This document shows positions 25,894 through 32,533 of a DNA stretch of 38,261 nucleotides, piece after piece. Position 1 is the first letter of the stretch; the number at the start of each line of letters is the position of its first letter. The notes beneath the pieces were generated by a model. That model was not told the origin of the DNA. It saw nothing but the letters and a program-made list of their open reading frames with translations, and searched no databases. This DNA is from Streptomyces lycii (GTDB lineage: Bacteria > Actinomycetota > Actinomycetes > Streptomycetales > Streptomycetaceae): positions 1-38,261 of the forward strand of contig NZ_WHPN01000029.1 of the NCBI RefSeq assembly GCF_009735685.1, in the 5' to 3' direction. The position numbers and the translations under genes were made by a program.

Positions 25894-26358
25894 TCAATCA
25901 ACATTTGCGTTGCGACACGAGCGGCAGCGCGCAAGGAATCCGTCTCCGCGTCGTGCGGGCTCCGAATCATCGGGCAGCTTGTCGTGACGCACGTATTGAA
26001 TCTTCTTGCACCCGGGACATGCGGCAGGCGCAACGCGAATGTTCTTGCCGTCTTCCCATTGCTTCACGCGTCCACTTGCGCGCATCCACGCTGGGCGCAT
26101 CCACGAAGGCCATTCGTCCAGCGGAACGGACGCACCGGGAATGCTTCGCACAGCGCGCCATATGAGCGGCTGACGTGTTCCGCGATCGATGATGTGCGGA
26201 CCTTTCACGCTGTGTGCCCACTGTTGCGCAATCAGGTATTCGGCAATGTCGTCGGGGCACTGCACACGCACACCGGCCGGAGCCGGGGCACCCTCAATGA
26301 GCACCCCGGCATCCAACTGGACGAACACGCGTCGCGCGCCCGGTACCTCAATGGTCAT
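25894..26358 (-). CDS. Hypothetical zinc-ribbon protein downstream of capsid (154 aa)
   Basis: ATG 26358 overlaps the capsid stop by one base (TAATG), so expression is coupled to capsid synthesis. The N-terminal half (RRVFVQLDAGVLIEGAPAPAG, then CPDDIAEYLIAQQWAHSV) is compatible with a small beta-rich phage protein; the C-terminal half has a Cys pair CPGC and a second pair CRSC, a likely zinc ribbon. Trp-rich middle (EWPSWMRPAWM). No family recognised. By position it could be a head decoration, head-completion or helper-redirecting protein. Confidence 0.7.
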   Translation of the reverse strand: MTIEVPGARRVFVQLDAGVLIEGAPAPAGVRVQCPDDIAEYLIAQQWAHSVKGPHIIDRGTRQPLIWRAVRSIPGASVPLDEWPSWMRPAWMRASGRVKQWEDGKNIRVAPAACPGCKKIQYVRHDKLPDDSEPARRGDGFLARCRSCRNANVD

Positions 26359-27974
26359 TACGCGGCGGCAATGGTCATCTTGACGACAGCGGCAGCGTTC
26401 GGAACCGCAATCGCAGCGCGGGCAATGGCGCGAACACCAAGACCGTCCTGAAAGAATCCGGCCTGATCGCTGGTCTCAAAGCGCGCGTCCTGGTTCCACA
26501 CGGCGTAAACCTCATTCGCGTCGTAGACCAGCGTGGTGTTTCCGTCAAGGTACGGAGTGACCTTGACCGGCACGCCGAGAATGCTGCGGCTGATTCCGTC
26601 GGTGCCGGAGCCCGCACCCGCGCTGAGAAGCTGACGACCGGTCGAGTCGGTGAGCCCCTGGAGCTGAGCCCAACGAGTCGGGTTCATGACCACAACGGAC
26701 GGAGTGGCGTTCGCCTCTTCGAGAAGGCCGAAAGCCTCAGCGAACGGGGAAAGGTCGGCGTACTCAAGGTCAGCGTTCACGAACGACTGAGTCTGAATGC
26801 CAGCGGTGTTGGCGATTCCAACGAATCCGTCACCTGCACCGGTGCCGGTCAGCGCCTCCTTGTCGAATCCCAGCGCCACACTCCGCAGCATGGACTTTGC
26901 GACCGGGTTCAGCGAAAGGCGGTCGCTGTCGTTGACAAGCTCATTCGAGAGCATGTCAGAAGTGGCGATCTTCTTCGGCACAACGGTGATCAGGTCGGCC
27001 GCGAAACCGCCGGTCGGCAGGTCGGCAAGCTCACCGACGAATCCCGGGGTGTAGTCAGCGGAAATGCGGGGGGTCTTCCACTCACCGGCCCGGGTACTGA
27101 CACGCTGAACGCCCGAAGACATGACGACGGAAGCCGGGGTGAGAAGGTCAACGAAGTTCTTGCTGTACTCGGCCGGAGTGAAAGCCTGAGCGGTAGAAGT
27201 GGAAGTCAGGTTACGAGCCTCAGCAACCTTGCTGTGCAGAAGGTCACCGGCAGTGGTCTTGGCAGTCATACGAGCCCTTTTGGAATGGGTCTTCATGGTG
27301 AGCAGCGCGGAAGCACGCTCGTTGTCGGCGGCAAGCTCCGCGCGAATGGCGGTAGCGCGGTCAGCATCGCCGGAACGCTTCTCGCCGCTGTTCTCAATCT
27401 CGCGAAGCTCAGCGGTAAGAGCGGTCATACGGTCGGCATTGCGGGCAGCCTCAAGAGCGGCAGCGTCAACAGTGGCCATAGAGGTAACTCCTCGTTCAAG
27501 TGCACGCGCCGAAACCGACGCGTCCGGATATGCAGGGGTGAGCACGGGGCCGAGTTCGAAAAGGTCGAACTTCGTAACCGTGCGGTGCGGCAAGTCGCCG
27601 TCGTGATTCCACTCGTCAGCGAGAGCAACGAACGTGAACGAAGAACCGTAAAGGTCTCCGCGTTTTACAAGCTCGTGCACACTGCGACCAAGCTCCGTAT
27701 CCGGTAGATCAATGTCGTACCGAATTCCGGTCGCGTCAGCGGTGAGACGAAGGGTGCCGGAACGGGTCCGGCCTAGAACGTTGTCGGCGTTGTGGTTGAA
27801 CGTCGCCGTAATGTCGGCGTCCACATTCGCCCACGCGTCGGGGGCAATGGACTCGGTGAACATTCCGCCGATCGGCTCAGACACAGCGCCGAAGACAACG
27901 CCGTAACCGGTCAGCTTGCGGTCATCAGTGGTGGACGGTGCACGGGCTTGAGCGCGAGTCTCAATCTCTGCCAA
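26358..27974 (-). CDS. HK97-type prohead protease-major capsid protein fusion
   Basis: 538 residues from TTG 27974, with GGAAAGGAT about 8 bases upstream. Residues ~18-160 are a prohead protease: KLTGYGVVFGAVSEPIGG, catalytic His61 in TATFNHNADNVLGR, Ser111/112 in LVKRGDLYGSSFTFV, and FELGPVLTPAYPDASVSAR at the domain end. Residues ~165-235 are helical and charged, like the HK97 delta (scaffold) region. Residues ~250-538 are the HK97-fold capsid: FVDLLTPASVVMSSGVQRVST, MLSNELVNDSDRL, DKEALTGTGAGDGFVGI, VVMNPTRWAQLQGL, and a C-terminal IARAAIAVPNAAAVVKMTI. Protease, scaffold and shell in one chain would allow self-assembly of a procapsid. phiRv1-type elements carry the same functions. Confidence 0.9.
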   Translation of the reverse strand: MAEIETRAQARAPSTTDDRKLTGYGVVFGAVSEPIGGMFTESIAPDAWANVDADITATFNHNADNVLGRTRSGTLRLTADATGIRYDIDLPDTELGRSVHELVKRGDLYGSSFTFVALADEWNHDGDLPHRTVTKFDLFELGPVLTPAYPDASVSARALERGVTSMATVDAAALEAARNADRMTALTAELREIENSGEKRSGDADRATAIRAELAADNERASALLTMKTHSKRARMTAKTTAGDLLHSKVAEARNLTSTSTAQAFTPAEYSKNFVDLLTPASVVMSSGVQRVSTRAGEWKTPRISADYTPGFVGELADLPTGGFAADLITVVPKKIATSDMLSNELVNDSDRLSLNPVAKSMLRSVALGFDKEALTGTGAGDGFVGIANTAGIQTQSFVNADLEYADLSPFAEAFGLLEEANATPSVVVMNPTRWAQLQGLTDSTGRQLLSAGAGSGTDGISRSILGVPVKVTPYLDGNTTLVYDANEVYAVWNQDARFETSDQAGFFQDGLGVRAIARAAIAVPNAAAVVKMTIAAA

Positions 27975-28117
27975 GACAAAATCCTTTCCATGAAAGGGGT
28001 CGGCCGGCTGCCAGCGGAATTACTGGGCCGGAGTCTTTATCGCGCGCTGGACATACACACGGCACAGCGGCTTTATCGGGAACAGTGCGGCGACAGCGAG
28101 AAAGGCGAAAGTGAGCG

Positions 28118-28378
28118 TCACGAATTTCGCCAAGCCGGGTGCAGGTCTATCCCGCGCACAATGGGCGTTGTCCGCCCCTCCCGCACGTCGTAACCGGCGC
28201 TCTCAACCACAGCGGCAATCACGCTGACGTGTGGGCTGTGCGTGAAGCCCTGAGAGCGTCCCCAGCGGCTCACAGCGGCCTTGAGGACGTACAGGGGCAG
28301 CGCATGCCCGCTGTCGTCCACGGTGACGGCCCGCAGCGCGTTGAAGACGTAGTCACGCTCAACGAATGACACTTTCAC
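28118..28378 (-). CDS. Small element protein, possible winged-helix domain (86 aa)
   Basis: GTG 28378 overlaps the upstream stop by 4 bases. MKVSFVERDYVFNALRAVT, then LYVLKAAVSRWGRSQGF and VIAAVVESAGYDVREGRTTPIVRGIDL. The last part resembles the winged-helix domain at the end of D5-type phage helicases (compare RELERNGVKAVKRGGTFVYAGIRL in the helicase two genes upstream). Might be a stand-alone DNA-binding partner. Weak assignment. Confidence 0.65.
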   Translation of the reverse strand: MKVSFVERDYVFNALRAVTVDDSGHALPLYVLKAAVSRWGRSQGFTHSPHVSVIAAVVESAGYDVREGRTTPIVRGIDLHPAWRNS

Positions 28379-28575
28379 GCGCTGCCCTTCCGAGAGTCGA
28401 AGACAGCGGCCATAGCATTACTCGTCTCAGCGGTAACGCAGTCGTCGCAGCGTTCCGGGTGCTTGCGGTAGAAGCGCGTAGGCACGCCGAATCCGCAACC
28501 GGAGCAAACACGGAATTCAACGGGCTTGCGGTAGCGGGTCCGCGCGTACGGGTTACGGCGGTCAACAATGTTCAT
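28375..28575 (-). CDS. Small zinc-ribbon protein (66 aa)
   Basis: ATG 28575 with ribosome site AAAGGGGCG. Two Cys pairs, CSGCG and CDDC, separated by a basic segment (VPTRFYRKHPER), form a likely treble-clef or zinc ribbon. Basic N-terminus (RRNPYARTRYRKP). Nucleic-acid binding is plausible. Its ribosome site is part of a competing hairpin set described separately. Confidence 0.7.
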   Translation of the reverse strand: MNIVDRRNPYARTRYRKPVEFRVCSGCGFGVPTRFYRKHPERCDDCVTAETSNAMAAVFDSRKGSA

Positions 28576-28580
28576 TGGCT

Positions 28581-28629
28581 CGCCCCTTTCGGGTATGACA
28601 AGGGGCGAAGCTCAGCGGCTCCGCCCCTT
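28581..28629 (-). promoter_or_regulatory. Mutually exclusive hairpins between helicase and zinc-ribbon gene
   Basis: On the minus-strand transcript AAGGGGCG (28629-28622), CGCCCCTT (28607-28600) and AAGGGGCG (28588-28581) follow one another. The middle segment can pair with either neighbour. Pairing with the first gives a terminator-like hairpin and leaves the third, the ribosome site of the 66-residue gene, free. Pairing with the third hides that ribosome site. Confidence 0.55.
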
Positions 28630-28643
28630 GAGAAATCGATCTG

Positions 28644-30086
28644 TCAGCGCTGGAAAAGCTCAGGGGAATTGCTGTCGTCGTACTGCACCGGTCCGCCAAA
28701 CTCAGGCATGAGCCGAATACCGGCATAGACGAACGTGCCGCCCCGCTTCACAGCCTTTACGCCGTTCCGTTCAAGCTCACGACTCACAGACTGAGGCTTG
28801 AACTTCGCGCTTGTGTCGCCGTTCACGTCACGCCACTTCTTCAATTCCTCGTTGAACAGCGACCGCTTCACCGGCTCCGCGCTGTCATCGAACGTGAAGA
28901 GTTCGTCAATCAGCGGTTTCAGCGGGTCTACTTCGTCCTTGTGGTGCTCTGTCGCAAGTTCGACGCTCACCGGATCAACCAGCCCTTCCGCGTAATAGCG
29001 CTTCGCGCCCTCAACAATCCACGCGGCAACGCCTTCGCGCTCCGGGCCCTGAATCGTCGGCTCTAGCTCACGGTCAACGCGCCCAGCGAAAGACTGGCCG
29101 AACAGAATCGCCTTCGTACGTGCCCACAGCGCAGCACCACCCGACGCGAATTCCGGCAGTTCGTTGGTAGCCAACACGAGCGTGAACTTCGGAGCAAAGG
29201 TGAACGTCTTCCCGCGAAGATGCCGCGCGTTGATCCGATCCCCGCCCGTGTAGTTCTTGAGGCGCGCAGTGTCCATAGGCACACCTGCATTACCTTCCTG
29301 GGCAACAACCATGCGCGCAGTTCTCAGCGACGCAATCAGCTCAGTGTGCGGCTCGTTGCGCGTCTTCTCGAACAGCGAGAAAGGCACGTCAAGCACAAGC
29401 TCATGACCGAACACGGATTGCATGGTGCGAATCGTCGTGCCCTTGCCGTTGCGCCCCTTCTCGCCGTACCAAACGCCTAGCACGTGATCGCGCGCTTCGC
29501 CGGTCACGCACAGCCCCAACCACGTTTGGTAGTAGCGCTGCAAGTCGGCGTCACCGGGAAAGACCTCTTCCACAAAGCGGAGCCAACGCGGAGCGACAGC
29601 GTCAGGGTTGTAATCCACCTGGGCGCACTGAGTCAGCATGTCCGCCGGATCATGCGGCCGAAGCTCACCCGTGCGAAGGTCTACCGTGCCATTCCGGAAC
29701 GTCAGCAGGTACCGCCGCTCGTCCATAGCGTCAATGGGAACGCGGAACTCCCGCAGCGAACGCATTTCGCGCACGATGCCCGTGCGGTGAAAGTTGACCA
29801 GCATCTTGGAAATGGCGGAGCCCGCCCAACGCCGGTCACCCTCAGCGGCACGCATACGGTGAATCAGCACTTCGGAAGCATCCGTCACAGCCTGCATTGC
29901 GGCAGCGTCGTCGGAAGTTGCCTCCCATACGCGGCCATTCCAGCGGTACCAACCAATGTTCTCCGCGTACACGAGCGTGTTGCCGCAGTGGTCATGCACG
30001 AAGCGCGCAAAGTCCGTGTGCCGCACGTCGTCGCTGACGTCCAGCCGCTTAGCCTGCCGTGCCCAATACGAGTCGTCGTAAGTCAA
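28644..30086 (-). CDS. D5-type phage replication helicase (SF3)
   Basis: 480 residues from TTG 30086, which is preceded by GAAAGGGAT; an upstream GTG at 30143 would overlap the neighbour by 26 bases. After a D5_N-type region comes the SF3 helicase core: Walker A in YGEKGRNGKGTT (residues ~207-218), Walker B MVVAQEG (~259-265), motif C LVLATNELP (~303-311). A winged-helix end (FKPQSVSRELERNGVKAV) closes the protein. No primase active site is visible at the N-terminus, so priming may come from a host or helper enzyme. Expected to unwind the excised element for replication. Confidence 0.88.
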   Translation of the reverse strand: MTYDDSYWARQAKRLDVSDDVRHTDFARFVHDHCGNTLVYAENIGWYRWNGRVWEATSDDAAAMQAVTDASEVLIHRMRAAEGDRRWAGSAISKMLVNFHRTGIVREMRSLREFRVPIDAMDERRYLLTFRNGTVDLRTGELRPHDPADMLTQCAQVDYNPDAVAPRWLRFVEEVFPGDADLQRYYQTWLGLCVTGEARDHVLGVWYGEKGRNGKGTTIRTMQSVFGHELVLDVPFSLFEKTRNEPHTELIASLRTARMVVAQEGNAGVPMDTARLKNYTGGDRINARHLRGKTFTFAPKFTLVLATNELPEFASGGAALWARTKAILFGQSFAGRVDRELEPTIQGPEREGVAAWIVEGAKRYYAEGLVDPVSVELATEHHKDEVDPLKPLIDELFTFDDSAEPVKRSLFNEELKKWRDVNGDTSAKFKPQSVSRELERNGVKAVKRGGTFVYAGIRLMPEFGGPVQYDDSNSPELFQR

Positions 30087-30117
30087 GGTGAAATCCCTTT
30101 CGGATGATGCGAGTTGG

Positions 30118-30357
30118 TCAGTCAAGGAACGCGTCAGCGGCACGGGAACTCTTCGCCTCAGTGCGCTTCACAGCGGGAAGCTCTTCGCCATTCCCCGCGT
30201 ACAGGTCGCGCTTGAAGTTGTTCGCGTCAGCCGTAGCGGCAGCGAGAGCAAGCGTCGCGTGTACCTGGGCGATAGCGGCCATTTCAGCGGAGTCATACGC
30301 GCTGTGTGCCTTGTCGGCGTACTTCTCGGCAAGCTTGTAGTGCTCATATCCGTTCAT
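30118..30357 (-). CDS. Small helical element protein (79 aa)
   Basis: ATG 30357 follows GGAGG at 30364-30368. MNGYEHYKLAEKYADKAHSAYDSAEMAAIAQVHATLALAAATAD, a helical protein of a type I recall in actinomycete phages and integrative elements (G.EHY..AE ... QVHATLALAAA), without known function. It is the only gene between integrase and helicase. In phiRv1 the recombination directionality factor lies between integrase and the replication gene, so this is a positional candidate only; no helix-turn-helix is evident. Confidence 0.65.
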   Translation of the reverse strand: MNGYEHYKLAEKYADKAHSAYDSAEMAAIAQVHATLALAAATADANNFKRDLYAGNGEELPAVKRTEAKSSRAADAFLD

Positions 30358-30442
30358 GGGTGATGCCTCCATGTGATGCCTACCGGACAGCGGGAATGCC
30401 GACCGGCTAACCCACGCGCTCAGCGCGGGAAGTCTGGGAATG

Positions 30443-30519
30443 CAAAAACGGCCCTATCCGGGGAATCAACGCAACGGGGCATCACTACCGTTACGAAGAC
30501 TCAACCCGGATAGGGCCGT
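30443..30519 (-). terminator. 15-bp inverted repeat with T-run on the minus strand
   Basis: ACGGCCCTATCCGGG (30448-30462) and CCCGGATAGGGCCGT (30505-30519) are perfect complements with a 42-nt loop. On the minus strand the stem is followed by TTTTT (30448-30444). Terminator-like, but the long loop also allows a protein-binding or packaging function. Confidence 0.6.
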
Positions 30520-30600
30520 CTCTGGAGCGTGGTATCAACCGCCACGCGGCGGGGCTTAGGGGTGCGGACCGTATGTGATGCCGTCCGCCGTGCTATGGGT

Positions 30601-30685
30601 ACTAGAGCGCAAGGGATTCCCGCGCTCTCATACAGTCTCTAGCGAGTCGATTGCCTGCTAGGGGCACTAGAGCGCAAGGGGTTCC
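30601..30685. repeat. 20-bp direct repeat pair
   Basis: ACTAGAGCGCAAGGGATTCC (30601-30620) and the same with one change (30666-30685), 65 bp apart. The first copy also forms a 7-bp hairpin (30604-30610 with 30622-30628). Possible iteron or binding site. Confidence 0.65.
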
Positions 30686-30886
30686 TGTCTGTGTTCAAGG
30701 GAGTCGGCAACCCGCGACAGCGAAGGGGGACGCGCTGAGCGTGTGGGGCAATTCTGATGCCCCCTGATCATTACCCCTATGCGTATTAGAGGGTTTGGGT
30801 AGAGGGGCACTGAAAATGCCCCAACGTGCTTCGCGTCCCTACCCGCTGTCTGAGCGCCCCTCAGCGCCGTTCTGCGGGCACGACGA

Positions 30887-30918
30887 AGCCCCGGCAAGCT
30901 CAGTGGCCTACCGGGGCT
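30887..30918 (-). terminator. Hairpin after the integrase gene
   Basis: 8-bp inverted repeat AGCCCCGG (30887-30894) with CCGGGGCT (30911-30918), 16-nt loop, 18 bp beyond the integrase stop. Confidence 0.6.
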
Positions 30919-30936
30919 GTGTTCGTCGCTCAGCGC

Positions 30937-32520
30937 CTAGTACGTGGCGCCTGCCCGCCGCTCTTCCGCAACGAGCGCTTCACTGCGGGCAATGCCCTCA
31001 AGCTCCGCTTCCGCCGGATCATCGAAATGCACTCCCACGCTGACGCGCTCCGGGTCCCACTTCCGCCCCTTCGTCGTTGGGGCAACGTTCGCCCGGACGT
31101 GCATGGACAGCAGCAACAGCCGTTTCCCCGCTGTGTCGGCGTTCGCCCAGCGCTGGGCGACGGTTTCGCCGGTCGGTACCCACTTCCATTCGGGTTCGGT
31201 CACGGGCTCCGCCTGAGCATCTTCTAGGGCTTCCTGCCGTGCTTCAAGCTGTCCCAGTACGGCAGTCTGAGCGGCGCCCCTGAGCCCCGGCAGCACAGCG
31301 GCAAGCTCTGCGATATCGGATTGCAGCTCTTCAATCGCTGCGCTCATGTCGTTGCCGCCGACGAGTACCCGTTCCGTGTAGGGCATCTTGCCGAAGGTGC
31401 GGAGAAGCCACGTTTCAACTTCGGCTTCAAGCTTCTCAGCGTTGACGGAAATACCGGGGCACTTGCCTTCGTCCCGCTGACGCTTGTACCGCGCGGCCCC
31501 ACACGTGTACAGGTCCATGCGCTTGCCCTTGTACTCGCGTGAGTTGTAGTACAGCCCTTCATTACACAGCGGGCACCATGCGACGTGAAGAAGCATTGTT
31601 GCCTTTCGGCGCGGCCTTCTCGTCTCGACGCCGTTCGCGTCCAACGTCGCCTGTAGCGTGCGCCATTCGTCGTCGTCAATCAGCGCGGGACCGACCTTTA
31701 CGGGGCTGCCGTCAGGGTTACGAACAACGCGGCGTTCGGCACGCTTTCCCTGTACGCGGTATCCGCGCAGCACTTCGGACCGAAGGTGTTGGTACAGCGC
31801 GGAATAGGTCCACTTCGCGCGTTCGCCGGTCAGCTCTTCCCCGCGCTGAGCCTTTCGGTAGTCACCGGGGGAGAGTTCGCCGGAGTTGTTGAGCCTTTCT
31901 ACTTCGGCGCTGAGCGTGTGCCCCTCGTTGATCCGCTGAATGACGTTGCGGAGAACAGCGGCAGCGGGCTTGTCAATGTCGAGCCGCTTGTTTCCTTCGC
32001 TGTCCGGCACGACCTTGAACCCGTAGGGTGCCGCTCCGCCGAGCCATTTGCCACCGGCGCGGAGTTCTACGCGGCTCCGAAGAATGCGCTGTTGGATTGT
32101 CTCGCGCTCAAGCTGGGCGAAGGCAACCATGAGCGTGACGACGAAGCGCCCATACGGGCTTGTGAGGTCGGCCTGCCCCTGAACGTCGGCAAGCGTTGTG
32201 CTGAAGGTGTCGAGAGTTTCGACCAATGCCGCGAAGTGGCCGGTTACGCGAGAGAAGCGGTCAACGCTGCGGGCAACGACTACGTCAATGCCGTGAATGG
32301 CAGCGAGGATCTTGCCGAAGCCTTCCCGCTCCTCCGGCCGAATGCTGCCGCTGACGCCAATGTCATGGGCGACAAGCACGACTTCATATCCGCGCAGATT
32401 GCACCATGCCCGCGCGTCGGCCTCTTGCGTTGCGATTGACGTTGACGCGTCGTCGTCGCGCGATAGGCGACAATAAATAGCGGCGCGGAGCGGGTTGCCG
32501 TTCTGCTGAGCTGGAATCAC
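30937..32520 (-). CDS. int: Large serine integrase
   Basis: 527 residues from GTG 32520 with AAGGAG upstream. The N-terminal resolvase domain has the nucleophile in AIYCRLSRDD (Ser20) and the catalytic arginines around VARSVDRFSRV (Arg88, Arg91). The recombinase domain follows (GKWLGGAAPYGFKV, residues ~158-170). The zinc ribbon uses Cys316, Cys319, Cys340 and Cys354, and a charged coiled coil lies near residues 395-445. This length and layout are those of phiC31/Bxb1/phiRv1-type integrases, which join attP and attB without accessory sites and need a directionality factor to excise. Its start is 17 bp from the attP arm at attR. Confidence 0.96.
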   Translation of the reverse strand: MIPAQQNGNPLRAAIYCRLSRDDDASTSIATQEADARAWCNLRGYEVVLVAHDIGVSGSIRPEEREGFGKILAAIHGIDVVVARSVDRFSRVTGHFAALVETLDTFSTTLADVQGQADLTSPYGRFVVTLMVAFAQLERETIQQRILRSRVELRAGGKWLGGAAPYGFKVVPDSEGNKRLDIDKPAAAVLRNVIQRINEGHTLSAEVERLNNSGELSPGDYRKAQRGEELTGERAKWTYSALYQHLRSEVLRGYRVQGKRAERRVVRNPDGSPVKVGPALIDDDEWRTLQATLDANGVETRRPRRKATMLLHVAWCPLCNEGLYYNSREYKGKRMDLYTCGAARYKRQRDEGKCPGISVNAEKLEAEVETWLLRTFGKMPYTERVLVGGNDMSAAIEELQSDIAELAAVLPGLRGAAQTAVLGQLEARQEALEDAQAEPVTEPEWKWVPTGETVAQRWANADTAGKRLLLLSMHVRANVAPTTKGRKWDPERVSVGVHFDDPAEAELEGIARSEALVAEERRAGATY

Positions 32521-32533
32521 TGCCGAACTCTCC

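Larger units (their letters stand above)
30373..30936. other. Non-coding region of the element between integrase and small gene
   Basis: About 560 bp without a convincing gene. It contains a 15-bp inverted repeat, a 20-bp direct repeat pair and the integrase terminator, each listed separately. A replication origin, packaging site or control region could lie here. Confidence 0.5.

Noticed and set aside
26358..27974. HK97-fold protein as an encapsulin
   Set aside because: A prohead protease domain and delta-like helical region are fused in front, and replication and terminase-like genes accompany it.
28600..28629. Simple rho-independent terminator after the helicase
   Set aside because: No T-run follows and the same strand also pairs with the next gene's ribosome site, so it is listed as a regulatory switch.
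30937..32439. Plus-strand open frames opposite the integrase
   Set aside because: Shadow frames of the integrase; no domains.
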